Origin: Yeosuana aquiaggeris
GTDB taxonomy: Bacteria; Bacteroidota; Bacteroidia; Flavobacteriales; Flavobacteriaceae
Reading direction: 5' to 3'
Assembly (NCBI RefSeq): GCF_044003965.1
Contig: NZ_JBAWKC010000002.1
Location: 248,001 to 312,000, forward strand
Length of the DNA: 64,000 nt
The notes beneath the pieces are model-generated. The model did no database searches. It had not been told where the DNA came from and saw only the letters and a program-made list of their open reading frames with translations. Position numbers and translations under genes: made by a program. Shown here piece by piece: positions 1 through 9,126 of the stretch. The stretch's first letter is position 1. Each line of letters begins with the position of its first letter.

Positions 1-468
1 CAGGTTGCTAATATTATTCAAGCACAACTGTTGTTTTTAGAAAGTACAGATTCTTCTAAAGACATTCAAATATATATTAATTCTCCAGGAGGAAGTGTTT
101 ATGCCGGTTTAGGTATTTATGATACCATGCAGTTTATAAAGCCTGATGTTGCAACTATTTGTACTGGAATGGCAGCTTCTATGGGAGCTGTTTTGTTGTG
201 CGCAGGGACAAAAGGTAAACGCAGCGGATTAACGCATTCAAGAGTTATGATTCATCAACCTTTAGGTGGCGCTCAAGGCCAGGCAAGTGATATTGAAATC
301 ACAGCCAGAGAAATACTTATTTTAAAGGAAGAACTATATAAAATTATTAGTAAGCATTCTGGTCAAGAATACGATAAAGTGTATGCTGACAGTGATAGAG
401 ATTATTGGATGAAAGCCGATAAAGCTAAGGAATACGGTATGATTGATGAGATTTTGGCTCGTAATTAA
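1..468 (+). CDS. clpP: ATP-dependent Clp protease proteolytic subunit, 5' partial
   Basis: This is the peptidase of the cytoplasmic ClpXP/ClpAP protease, which degrades unfolded and tagged proteins inside a double-heptamer chamber. The reading frame is open from base 1, so the start codon and roughly the first quarter of the protein lie outside the window. All three catalytic positions are visible: Ser in GMAASMGA, His in MIHQPLGG, and Asp in the DRDYWMKA stretch. The gene ends 74 bases before clpX in the same direction, the usual clpP-clpX arrangement. Identification is secure. Confidence 0.97.
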   Translation, partial: QVANIIQAQLLFLESTDSSKDIQIYINSPGGSVYAGLGIYDTMQFIKPDVATICTGMAASMGAVLLCAGTKGKRSGLTHSRVMIHQPLGGAQGQASDIEITAREILILKEELYKIISKHSGQEYDKVYADSDRDYWMKADKAKEYGMIDEILARN

Positions 469-542
469 ATAAAAAATCGTAATTTTAACGAATTGTTAGA
501 CAGGGAATTATGAAAATTTATTCCCCGAATAGATAAAAATTA

Positions 543-1775
543 ATGGCAAAAGAAGAATTAGAATGTTCGTTTTGTGGTCGTAAAAAACCAGAAACAAACT
601 TATTAATAGCGGGATTAGACGCGCACATTTGTGATAGATGTATTGAACAGGCCCACGGCATTGTTCTTGAAGAATCAAAGCAAAGTGACAGCAGTGACTT
701 GTTCGCGGAATTAAAATTACGCAAGCCACAACAAATCAAAGAATTTCTTGACGGATATATTATTGGTCAAAATATGACCAAAAAAGTAATGGCCGTCGCT
801 GTTTATAATCATTACAAACGTTTATTACAGCCTATTACTACTGATGATATTGATATTCAGAAAAGTAATATCATTATGGTTGGGCAAACAGGAACAGGTA
901 AAACATTAATAGCAAAAACCATTGCGAAGATGCTTAATGTGCCTTTAGCAATTGTAGATGCAACAGTTTTAACTGAAGCAGGTTATGTGGGAGAAGATGT
1001 TGAAAGTATCTTGACTCGTTTATTGCAAGCGGCTGATTATAATTTAGAAAAGGCTGAAAAGGGTATTGTTTTTATTGATGAAATTGATAAAATTGCTCGT
1101 AAAAGTGATAATCCGTCTATTACAAGAGACGTTTCAGGTGAAGGCGTGCAACAGGCTTTGTTAAAACTTCTTGAAGGTACCGTTGTAAATGTTCCGCCAA
1201 AAGGTGGTCGTAAGCATCCCGATCAAAAATTTATTGAAGTCAATACTGAGAACATCTTATTTATAGCTGGTGGTGCTTTTGATGGTATTGACCGTCATAT
1301 TTCAAAACGTTTAAATATGCAGGCTGTTGGATATAGTGCTTCTATTTCTGATGAAGTTGTAGATAAAGACAACTTGTTACAATATATTATTCCAAAGGAT
1401 TTAAAAGATTTTGGTTTGATTCCTGAAATAATTGGAAGATTACCGGTGCTTACTTATATGGATCCTTTAGATTCTAAAACACTTCGTGCTATTTTAACGG
1501 AGCCTAAAAATGCTATTATTAAGCAGTATAAAAAACTGTTTTCGATGGATGATGTGGATTTCAGCATTACCGATGGCGCATTAGATTATATAGTTAATAA
1601 AGCCATAGAATACAAATTAGGCGCAAGGGGTTTACGCTCCTTATGTGAAGAAATTTTAACCGATGCGATGTTTGAATTACCGAGTAGTGATGAAAAGAAA
1701 TTGAATGTTACTAAACTGTATGCTGAGGAAAAAATATCAAAAACAACGATTAAAAAGTTAAAAGCTGTTTCTTAA
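543..1775 (+). CDS. clpX: ATP-dependent Clp protease ATP-binding subunit ClpX
   Basis: ClpX is a hexameric AAA+ unfoldase that recognises tagged substrates and threads them into ClpP. The 410-residue protein opens with a four-cysteine zinc-binding domain (C9, C12, C30, C33). It then carries a Walker A motif, GQTGTGKT, a Walker B motif, VFIDEIDK, and a C-terminal ClpB-D2-like domain with the GARGLRS sensor-2 region. Length is normal for the family. The ATG at 543 is directly followed by the zinc-finger region. It sits downstream of clpP and is followed by a strong hairpin terminator. Confidence 0.98.
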   Translation: MAKEELECSFCGRKKPETNLLIAGLDAHICDRCIEQAHGIVLEESKQSDSSDLFAELKLRKPQQIKEFLDGYIIGQNMTKKVMAVAVYNHYKRLLQPITTDDIDIQKSNIIMVGQTGTGKTLIAKTIAKMLNVPLAIVDATVLTEAGYVGEDVESILTRLLQAADYNLEKAEKGIVFIDEIDKIARKSDNPSITRDVSGEGVQQALLKLLEGTVVNVPPKGGRKHPDQKFIEVNTENILFIAGGAFDGIDRHISKRLNMQAVGYSASISDEVVDKDNLLQYIIPKDLKDFGLIPEIIGRLPVLTYMDPLDSKTLRAILTEPKNAIIKQYKKLFSMDDVDFSITDGALDYIVNKAIEYKLGARGLRSLCEEILTDAMFELPSSDEKKLNVTKLYAEEKISKTTIKKLKAVS

Positions 1776-1800
1776 AATAAGTTCAACTTATATATATAAA

Positions 1801-1830
1801 AAAACCACTCTAATTATAGAGTGGTTTTTT
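1801..1830. terminator. Intrinsic terminator after clpX
   Basis: A 12-bp perfect stem (arms 1801-1812 and 1817-1828) with a four-base loop is followed by a T run on the plus strand and preceded by an A run. It can therefore stop clpPX transcription and could also work in the opposite direction for the convergent GH3-family gene. Confidence 0.88.
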
Positions 1831-2011
1831 ATTTTATGGATGTTAATTAATAATGGATATTTACTTGAATAATATTAGATGGTTTAATTATTTTTTAAAA
1901 GTAAAGGGAATTAATTATTAAGCAAAACCTTTTTTAGATTTTTAGATTAATATCGTTTAATAGTCGTTCAAAAAACGGATAAAACAAATTTATCCGATAA
2001 AAGGAATTTAG

Positions 2012-3526
2012 TTAGGTATTTAACTTTAACAGTTCATCGATATAATCTCGGGTATTTGAAAGTCGTGGTACTTTGTGCTGACCTCCAAGTTTATTGTTTT
2101 GTTTTAACCAATCATAAAAGAGATTTTTTCTGGCAACATGAATAGAAGGCTTGTTAAGGGTAATGTTATTATAGCGTTTGGCTTCATAATCTGAATTTAA
2201 GGCCTTAAGTGCATTGTCAAATAACTCATTAAAATAGTGAATGTCTTCTGGATGTGTTTTAAACTCAATAATCCATTCATGTGCCCCCTTTTCTTTTCCT
2301 TTCATGAAGATGGGAGCAGCCGTATAATCAACAATCTGAGACTTCGTTTTTTTACATACTTTTTTCAGTGCTTCCTCGGCATTTTCTATGATGAGTTCTT
2401 CGCCAAAAACATTAATATGATGTTTTGTTCTACCTGAGACTTTTATCCTATAAGGATTAACGGACGTAAATCGGACAGTATCACCAATCTTATAGCGCCA
2501 TAATCCTGCATTGGTAGTAATGATTACGGCATAATTTTGATGCAGTTTAACTTCACTTAAAGGAATCACTTTTTGTGCTGAGGTTCCATAAGTGTCCATT
2601 GGGATGAATTCATAAAAAATTCCGTAATCAAGCATCAGTAATAATTCACTGGAATTGTTTTTGTCCTGAATGGCAAAAAATCCTTCAGAAGCATTATAAA
2701 TTTCATAATACTTAAATCGAGATTGCGGCAATAATTTTTTGTATTGATCCTTGTATGGTGAAAAACTTACACCTCCGTGAAAATATACTTCTAAATTAGG
2801 CCAAACATCAAACAAATTGTTTTTACCCGTAGTTTCTAAAACATTATTTAGCAATACCAGCATCCAGGATGGAACTCCTGTCAAACTGGTGACATTTTCA
2901 TTGATAGTTTCATCAACAATAGCTTGCATTTTATATTCCCAATCACTCATTAATGAGACTTTATTGCTTGGGGTGCTACTAAACTCGGCCCAAAGTGGCA
3001 TATTATCAATTAAAATAGCCGATAAATCTCCAAAGACAGTTCCGTTTTCTCTGTAAAGTTCTTTGCTTCCGCCAAGACGTAAACTTTTGCCTGTAAACAT
3101 TTGAGAGTTTTCATTATTATTAAGATACATACATAATAAATCTTTACCTGCAGCATAATGGCAATCTTCTAAGGATTCCATACTAACAGGTATAAATTTG
3201 CTTTTCGCATTTGTGGTACCGCTAGATTTGGCAAACCATTTTATTGGTGTGGGCCAAAAAATATTGGTCTCTCCATTTCTTGATCTTTCAATGATGTTAT
3301 GATACTCTTCATAAGTTGAAATTGGTATCCGTTCGGCAAATGTTCTATAATTATTAATAGAGGCGAAGTCAAACTTTTTGCCAATTTGTGTGTCTTTCGC
3401 AGTCTCAATAAGGTTTAAAAGTAATTCTGTTTGAACTTCATTGGGGTATTTTAAAAACAATTCTATTTGATGAAATCGTTTTTTCAGGAACCAAGAAGCA
3501 ATAGAATTTACTAATGGAATTGGCAT
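2012..3526 (-). CDS. GH3 auxin-responsive promoter family protein
   Basis: This protein belongs to the GH3 superfamily of acyl-adenylating enzymes, named after plant proteins that conjugate hormones to amino acids. Bacterial members are common in Bacteroidota, but their substrate is unknown. The adenylate-forming phosphate-binding motif is visible as AKSSGTTNAKSKFIP near residue 100, followed by the long family-specific domain. At 504 residues it has the usual bacterial length. It is convergent with clpX and divergent from the DUF2797 gene. The family is clear; the reaction is not. Confidence 0.9.
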   Translation of the reverse strand: MPIPLVNSIASWFLKKRFHQIELFLKYPNEVQTELLLNLIETAKDTQIGKKFDFASINNYRTFAERIPISTYEEYHNIIERSRNGETNIFWPTPIKWFAKSSGTTNAKSKFIPVSMESLEDCHYAAGKDLLCMYLNNNENSQMFTGKSLRLGGSKELYRENGTVFGDLSAILIDNMPLWAEFSSTPSNKVSLMSDWEYKMQAIVDETINENVTSLTGVPSWMLVLLNNVLETTGKNNLFDVWPNLEVYFHGGVSFSPYKDQYKKLLPQSRFKYYEIYNASEGFFAIQDKNNSSELLLMLDYGIFYEFIPMDTYGTSAQKVIPLSEVKLHQNYAVIITTNAGLWRYKIGDTVRFTSVNPYRIKVSGRTKHHINVFGEELIIENAEEALKKVCKKTKSQIVDYTAAPIFMKGKEKGAHEWIIEFKTHPEDIHYFNELFDNALKALNSDYEAKRYNNITLNKPSIHVARKNLFYDWLKQNNKLGGQHKVPRLSNTRDYIDELLKLNT

Positions 3527-3568
3527 ATTTGTTTTATCTTTAAGTTCTTAAAAATAACACTTTTTTTC

Positions 3569-4369
3569 ATGACTTTTGAAGGCGTTTTAACAAAAATGGA
3601 AACTGAATTCTCTCAACCTATTCAATACTATTTGGTTTTTGAAAATGATTTTATCAATGTTAACCAGTTAATAGATAAAAAAATCACCATTGAATTTGTT
3701 AAATACCAATGTTTAAATTGTGGATTGGATCTGCCTGTTTTCAGGCAAGGGTTTTGTAAAAGTTGTTTTTTTGAAATTCCACAGGCTGCCGATTGGATTA
3801 TGCGGCCAGAGCTTAGTACTGCGCATTTAGAAAGGGAAGATCGTGATTTGGAATATGAAAAGAAGGTACAGTTACAACCTCATATTGTGTATTTGGCCAA
3901 CTCCAGCAATGTAAAAGTAGGGGTAACCAGAAAAAGCCAAATACCAACCCGCTGGATTGATCAGGGTGCTCATGAAGCTATTGAAATTGTTGAAGTTCCT
4001 AATCGTTATTTAGCCGGAATCACAGAGGTTGCTTTAAAAGACCATGTTGGTGACAAAACTAATTGGAGAACCATGTTGAAAAATGACATTGTTGATGAAA
4101 ATCTAGTGGAATGGCGTGAACGGTTAAAACAATATATTCCAGATGAAGCTAAAGAGTATTATATTGCTTCAAACACCGAAACTAATATAGATTTTCCAGT
4201 GGCAAAATATCCTGTGAAGCCTAAAAGTTTAAACATCATTAAAGATCAAATGTATACTGGTATCCTTACTGGTATTAAAGGGCAGTATCTTATTTTTGAC
4301 GATGATACCGTATTTAATGTTCGTTCTAACGAAGGCTTAGTAGTGCATGTTTCAGTAAAAGTAAATTAA
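3569..4369 (+). CDS. DUF2797 domain-containing protein
   Basis: A 266-residue cytoplasmic protein of the DUF2797 family, function unknown. A Cys cluster of zinc-ribbon type, CLNC then CKSC, lies at about residues 50-68. A conserved central region with VYLANSSNVKVGVTR and PTRWIDQGA resembles the conserved core of this family, which has similarity to GIY-YIG-type folds. It is divergently transcribed from the GH3-family gene, with 42 bases between the two starts. A hairpin terminator follows directly. Confidence 0.85.
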   Translation: MTFEGVLTKMETEFSQPIQYYLVFENDFINVNQLIDKKITIEFVKYQCLNCGLDLPVFRQGFCKSCFFEIPQAADWIMRPELSTAHLEREDRDLEYEKKVQLQPHIVYLANSSNVKVGVTRKSQIPTRWIDQGAHEAIEIVEVPNRYLAGITEVALKDHVGDKTNWRTMLKNDIVDENLVEWRERLKQYIPDEAKEYYIASNTETNIDFPVAKYPVKPKSLNIIKDQMYTGILTGIKGQYLIFDDDTVFNVRSNEGLVVHVSVKVN

Positions 4370-4370
4370 A

Positions 4371-4403
4371 AATCCCACTTACAATTTTAATGTAAATGGG
4401 ATT
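4371..4403. terminator. Bidirectional hairpin terminator between DUF2797 gene and rpsU
   Basis: Arms at 4371-4383 and 4391-4403 pair over 13 positions with one mismatch around a short AT loop. On the minus strand the hairpin is followed by a T-rich stretch. It lies between two convergent genes, so it can serve both. Confidence 0.65.
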
Positions 4404-4425
4404 CATATAACTATAAAATTAAACA

Positions 4426-4620
4426 TTAAAGGTCTTCCTGATCCCTAATATTTTGAATGTATTCTGCTTTTTGAATTTCTCTGCGTCTTTTAACAGAAGG
4501 TTTTGTGAAAAACTGCGCTTCTCTTAAATTTTGCATGACTTTAATATTACGGTGTTTTCTTTTGTAACGTTTTAATGCACGTTCAATATTTTCACCTTCT
4601 TTTATAATGATTTTTAGCAT
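4426..4620 (-). CDS. rpsU: 30S ribosomal protein S21
   Basis: A small basic 64-residue protein of the small ribosomal subunit that acts in mRNA recruitment during initiation. The conserved core is recognisable: EGENIERALKRYKRK at the N-terminus, followed by an Arg/Lys-rich helix with KPSVKRRREIQKA. The length matches the family. It lies 32 bases downstream of the primary sigma factor gene on the same strand, so the two are probably co-transcribed, linking translation and transcription functions. Confidence 0.97.
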   Translation of the reverse strand: MLKIIIKEGENIERALKRYKRKHRNIKVMQNLREAQFFTKPSVKRRREIQKAEYIQNIRDQEDL

Positions 4621-4652
4621 AGCTGTTTTTAAATTATAGAATTGAATTTTAT

Positions 4653-5516
4653 TTACCCTAAATAGGTTTTTAATACTTTACTTTTAGAGGTATGGCGTAA
4701 TCTGCGAATACCTTTTTCTTTTATTTGTCTTACCCGTTCGCGTGTTAACCCAAAGGACTCGCCTATTTCTTGCAGGCTCATAGGCTGTTTGTCATTAATA
4801 CCGTAGTAATGGCGGATAACTTCTGCTTCTTTTTCAGAGAGCATGTCTAGTGCACGATTAACTTCAATATTTAATGAAGCCTTCATTAAACTGGCATCTG
4901 GTCTGGGAGACTCTCCTGATTGTACCACGTCATAAAGCGTAGAAGTTTCTCCTTCTTGAAAAGGTGCATCCATAGATACATGCCTGCCTGAAATCCTCAT
5001 AGATTGCTTTACTTCGCTTACAGAAAGGTCTAAGGTGTGTGCGATTTCTTGAGCACTCGGTGGTCTTTCATGTGTTTGCTCTAAAAAAGAATAAGCTTTA
5101 TTAATTTTATTAATAGAACCTATTTTATTTAAGGGAAGTCTCACTATTCGTGATTGTTCTGCAAGCGCTTGAAGAATGGCCTGTCTTATCCACCAAACGG
5201 CATAAGATATGAACTTAAAACCTCTTGTTTCATCAAAACGTTTTGCTGCTTTTACTAAACCAGCATTTCCTTCGTTGATTAAATCTGGTAAAGTTAAGCC
5301 TTGGTTTTGATACTGTTTTGAGACTGACACCACAAAACGTAAGTTAGCAGTTGTGAGTTTATCTAAAGCGACTTGATCTCCAGCGCGAATTCTTTGTGCC
5401 AACTCTACTTCCTCGTCAGCTGTTATTAATTGAATTTTACTAATGTCTTGAAGATATTTATCAAGTGATTTTGATTCTCTGTTGGTAACTTGTTTCGTAA
5501 TTTTTAATTGCCTCAT
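4653..5516 (-). CDS. rpoD: RNA polymerase primary sigma factor (RpoD/SigA type)
   Basis: The housekeeping sigma factor, here 287 residues long. Bacteroidota primary sigma factors lack the long region 1.1 of E. coli RpoD, so this short form is normal. Visible parts are region 1.2 (LDKYLQDISKI with ADEEVELAQRI), region 2 (NLRFVVSVSKQY, NEGNAGLVKAAKRFD and AVWWIRQAI), region 3, and the region 4.2 helix-turn-helix (SLQEIGESFGLTRERVRQI). Factors of this type read the TAnnTTTG minus-7 element. The gene is upstream of rpsU. Confidence 0.97.
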   Translation of the reverse strand: MRQLKITKQVTNRESKSLDKYLQDISKIQLITADEEVELAQRIRAGDQVALDKLTTANLRFVVSVSKQYQNQGLTLPDLINEGNAGLVKAAKRFDETRGFKFISYAVWWIRQAILQALAEQSRIVRLPLNKIGSINKINKAYSFLEQTHERPPSAQEIAHTLDLSVSEVKQSMRISGRHVSMDAPFQEGETSTLYDVVQSGESPRPDASLMKASLNIEVNRALDMLSEKEAEVIRHYYGINDKQPMSLQEIGESFGLTRERVRQIKEKGIRRLRHTSKSKVLKTYLG

Positions 5517-5627
5517 ATATTCTTTTTAAGTTATAGTTTTATCTACCTACAACTTAACTTTTTAATTGAGAAAACCTAATAATTACGATTCTTTATTATT
5601 ATAATGGGATAAATAAAACCAAAAAGT

Positions 5628-8267
5628 TTAATTAATAGTATCCTTTTTCTTTTTCTTACCACCTAATAAGCCTCCCAGCACATTTTTGATTTCTTTTTGA
5701 ACTGTACTTTCAGGTGATGTTTTTGTTGAATCTATTGGTGTAGTTTTCGTTTCTGACGGTTCTTTATCTGATGTATTACTATTACCGCCTAAAAGATTTC
5801 CAAGCAAATTTTTAACCTCCGTTTTTCCTTGGTTCATTAGTTTCTGTTTTTCAATCTCAATTAATTGATTGGTAAGTTTTGAAACGCCACTTGTTAAATC
5901 AGTCTTGACAGTTGGTTTCAGATATGTTCCGGTAATATTCGCTGTTATAGGAATTGAAAGATTATTTATTGAGGCTTCGTCAATTTTACCAATTAACCTA
6001 TTAACTTCACTGCCCAAATACTTAGCCGGCACATTAAAGACGGCATTATAGGTCATGGTTTTGTCAAAATTATGAGATCCAGCAACTTCTATATCAATAT
6101 CCTGATATTTAATATGAAATGGTTTTACACTTACCTGACCATTATTGAACTCAAACTTTGTTTTTAAATCGTTAAGGTTTAATTTTTTAAAATCAACAAA
6201 ATTCAGAGTGCTGCCTAATATATTCAATACTTCTGCATTTAATGGATTGACAGTAGATGATAAAATTTCTGCCAGAGCATTACCAGATAGCGATTTTAAA
6301 TTAGGGGTAAAGTCATTGGTTAAATCGCCTTTTAAGTTTAGTTCAGTATTCAATTTTCCTGAAATGGCTTTAGCAATTGGCGCCATATTTTGAAATAACT
6401 CAAATCCTAGGAAAGATTGTGCAATATCAAAACTTTTAATTCCTATATCCATATTAAAGGTCGGTGTTTCTGTTTTAGTAGAAACCAAACCTGTTACTGC
6501 CAATTGACCGTCAAAAAGGCTGGAAGTCATATCTTGTAAAATGGCTTGCTCATCTTTAATGATTAAGGTGCCTTTTACGTTTTTCAACTTTAAGTTATCG
6601 TATTCTACCGTATTGGCTTGCGCATTAATGGAGCAATCTAAAAACGCTGGAATTTTAAATGATTCCTTTTTCGAAGTAGGGTTTTTATCTGTCTCTGGCA
6701 CGTCCTTCGTCATAAAATCATTTACAGCAAACAGGTTTGAATTTAAATTAAAATTACCTTGTAGGGGTTTATTGCTTAATAAAAACCCAAGTAATCCTTG
6801 AATGGTTCCTGTAGCTGCTAAATCACTTTTACCCGTTGTGGCATTAAACTGGTTTAAGGAAACATTTCCAGTGTTAAAAGTTAATTTGGCATCTGAAATT
6901 TTAATAGGATTTGCAAAAGTTTCTGATGAAAAATTGAGGTTGCTCACACTCATAGTACCACTATTTTTTATGCGCTCATAGGCATTTGATTCAATGGCGT
7001 CCATATCAAAAGCTGTTTTTATATTGGCTTTTAAAATACCGGTCAAGTTATTGTCAAATTCAATAGGATATACTTTAGTTATATTCGCTAAGTTTAAAAC
7101 ACCCTCTAAAGTAGCATTCACCAGCATATTTCCAGTAAGGTTTTTTAGTGTAGCAGACGATTTGAAAATATCTTGATCTATTTTGAAATTAAGCGCATTA
7201 ATATCAATATAAGTGTCATCAATGATTCCCGTAGTATTTTTTATAGAGGTATTAATAGTAATATTTTCAACGCGTTTTGGTAAATCAGGATACTTAAAAG
7301 ACGCATTATTAGACACTATGTTAATATCTAAAGTTGGAATGGTTTCGTCTGAATAGATTCCTTTAATAATGCCATTAACTTTAAAATCACCAGTAGTTTC
7401 TACTGTTTCAATGTTCTTAGAATAAGTTTCAGGAATTACCGCTAAAAAATCTTTAAATGAAGACCCCGGGTTTTCAAAGGTTATATCAATTTCTTGTCCT
7501 TCTTCTAATAATTTTACATAACCATGGAATTCCAGAGGTAATTGATTGATAAACCCTTTATTCTCTTTAAATGTATAAATGTCGTTTGGTAAATCAAGAT
7601 CTATTAAAGCATCTAATTTTACCAGATTATTTTTTAAATAGTTGGTGCTATCCATGGTGATGCTCAAATGGGCTTCACTCTTTGTGTCTAATTCAGACTT
7701 GTCAGCAGAGAAAACACCTTTCCCTTCATGGTTTAATTCAGATACAGAAACAAACATTTTAGAGGCTTCGTCTATATAGGTTAAGGCACTGTTATTTATT
7801 TTATAATCCTTAATATCAAACTTAAAGCTACTCTTTTGAGTTGTTACTGTGTTGGTTGTGTCTTCTTTTGTAATGCTATAGTTAGTATTTCCATGAATAT
7901 CTGTTTTTAAGGTTATTAAACCTTCATTTACTGTAATGGAATTAATAATTATAGGATCTTCATCGGCGTTTTTAAACAGTTCTTTAACTGACATGGTAAA
8001 TGATATGTCTTTTGCAGTCAAAAATGTTTCGTCTTTAAAAGGATGAAAATTGGTAATTGTTAAATTACTAACCGAAACAAGTGCTTGTGGAAAACTTCTT
8101 AAAAAACTTAAGCTAACATCGCTAAACTCAACTTGAGCATTAAGGTTGTCGTTAATATAATCTTTAACCATCCCTTTAATTTGGGATTGAAAAATAATCG
8201 GAATGGCAATTAATAAAACGATGATGCTAATTAAAGTGATCCCTGTAATTTTTAATGCTTTTTTCAT
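5628..8267 (-). CDS. AsmA family protein
   Basis: An 879-residue AsmA-like protein. It has one N-terminal membrane anchor (about residues 7-27), a long beta-rich periplasmic part, and an AsmA C-terminal region with tandem hydrophobic-groove repeats. Family members such as AsmA, TamB and YhdP are linked to outer-membrane assembly and bridge-like lipid transport. A low-complexity, Ser/Thr/Lys-rich tail ends in a lysine cluster, GGKKKKKDT. It lies downstream of yhhQ on the same strand with an 85-base gap. The family call is firm; the exact role is inferred from relatives. Confidence 0.88.
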   Translation of the reverse strand: MKKALKITGITLISIIVLLIAIPIIFQSQIKGMVKDYINDNLNAQVEFSDVSLSFLRSFPQALVSVSNLTITNFHPFKDETFLTAKDISFTMSVKELFKNADEDPIIINSITVNEGLITLKTDIHGNTNYSITKEDTTNTVTTQKSSFKFDIKDYKINNSALTYIDEASKMFVSVSELNHEGKGVFSADKSELDTKSEAHLSITMDSTNYLKNNLVKLDALIDLDLPNDIYTFKENKGFINQLPLEFHGYVKLLEEGQEIDITFENPGSSFKDFLAVIPETYSKNIETVETTGDFKVNGIIKGIYSDETIPTLDINIVSNNASFKYPDLPKRVENITINTSIKNTTGIIDDTYIDINALNFKIDQDIFKSSATLKNLTGNMLVNATLEGVLNLANITKVYPIEFDNNLTGILKANIKTAFDMDAIESNAYERIKNSGTMSVSNLNFSSETFANPIKISDAKLTFNTGNVSLNQFNATTGKSDLAATGTIQGLLGFLLSNKPLQGNFNLNSNLFAVNDFMTKDVPETDKNPTSKKESFKIPAFLDCSINAQANTVEYDNLKLKNVKGTLIIKDEQAILQDMTSSLFDGQLAVTGLVSTKTETPTFNMDIGIKSFDIAQSFLGFELFQNMAPIAKAISGKLNTELNLKGDLTNDFTPNLKSLSGNALAEILSSTVNPLNAEVLNILGSTLNFVDFKKLNLNDLKTKFEFNNGQVSVKPFHIKYQDIDIEVAGSHNFDKTMTYNAVFNVPAKYLGSEVNRLIGKIDEASINNLSIPITANITGTYLKPTVKTDLTSGVSKLTNQLIEIEKQKLMNQGKTEVKNLLGNLLGGNSNTSDKEPSETKTTPIDSTKTSPESTVQKEIKNVLGGLLGGKKKKKDTIN

Positions 8268-8352
8268 AAGACAACGATTGTAAAAATATATACGTAAAAA
8301 TGATGTTAAAAGATGAAATAGACGCTAAATTTAATGTTAACTTTTATAAGCC

Positions 8353-9057
8353 CTACAGTAATTCTATTTCTTCATTCACTTTCAATTTAAAGCGTTTTCT
8401 AAATAAATAAACGCCTAGATATAGAAAAGGGGTATCAAAAGCAGCAATAAGGACTTTAAAAATAAAGCCGGCAACCAATAACCCTTGAAATTTACTCCAT
8501 TCAATAATTTCAAATGAGCAAAGCAACACTAATATGGTTAAGGTGTCAACAAACTGAGACGAAAAAGTTGAAAAATTATTACGTAACCATAGGTGTTTGC
8601 CTTTAGTAACTCGTTTCCAGAAATGATAGATCTGAATATCTATAAACTGTGCAAAAAGATAGGCCAGCATACTGGCAAAAACCGCTAATGCCGTATTGCC
8701 AAAAACGGTTGAAAACATCTGGTCTCCTACTGGCGACCAACTTGTTGCCGGAACAGCATTGGATACAAAAACAATGCTTAATGAAAAAATGGAGGCAAAA
8801 ATACCCGTGACTACAATTTGATTTGCACGTTTTTTACCATAGATTTCACTTATTAAATCGGTGATTAAAAAGGTAATAGGATAAGGTAAGATACCTACTG
8901 AAATTTCAAAAAGCTTGGTGCCAAAAATTTCAAGATGAAAGGGATACCAGTAAAAAAATTTCTGAAAGATTAAGTTTGAAACCACTAGAGAAGTTATAAA
9001 AAGAGCTCCCAAGAGCATATAAATTTTTTGTGCGGCAAGCTTATCTTTTAATGTCAT
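8353..9057 (-). CDS. yhhQ: Queuosine precursor transporter (YhhQ/VUT family)
   Basis: An inner-membrane protein of 234 residues with about six hydrophobic segments, from the family that takes up queuosine precursors (preQ0/preQ1) for tRNA modification. Family features include the N-terminal segment ending in LVVSNLIFQKF, then PYPITFLITDLISEIYGKK, AQFIDIQIYHFWK and the SQFVDTLTILVLL region. The start is followed directly by a basic stretch and the first helix. It may form a unit with the downstream AsmA gene. Confidence 0.93.
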   Translation of the reverse strand: MTLKDKLAAQKIYMLLGALFITSLVVSNLIFQKFFYWYPFHLEIFGTKLFEISVGILPYPITFLITDLISEIYGKKRANQIVVTGIFASIFSLSIVFVSNAVPATSWSPVGDQMFSTVFGNTALAVFASMLAYLFAQFIDIQIYHFWKRVTKGKHLWLRNNFSTFSSQFVDTLTILVLLCSFEIIEWSKFQGLLVAGFIFKVLIAAFDTPFLYLGVYLFRKRFKLKVNEEIELL

Positions 9058-9079
9058 AGAAACTTATTAACAGTTTTCA

Positions 9080-9087
9080 CAAATATA
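9080..9087 (-). promoter_or_regulatory. Candidate minus-7 promoter box for yhhQ
   Basis: Read on the minus strand this is TATATTTG, an exact match to the Bacteroidota TAnnTTTG element. It is 23 bases upstream of the yhhQ start. No clear TTG minus-33 element is seen at the usual distance, so this is a candidate only. Confidence 0.35.
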
Positions 9088-9126
9088 GTTTAAAGTGATT
9101 TTCTTTTAGTTATTTTGCTAATTATT

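Noticed and set aside
508..739. Two minus-strand open frames over the 5' end of clpX
   Set aside because: They are antisense to a certain gene and lack protein-like features.
9115..9126. TTG start giving four extra residues for FolK
   Set aside because: The ATG at 9127 leads directly into the conserved start of FolK, and the upstream residues are not part of the family.
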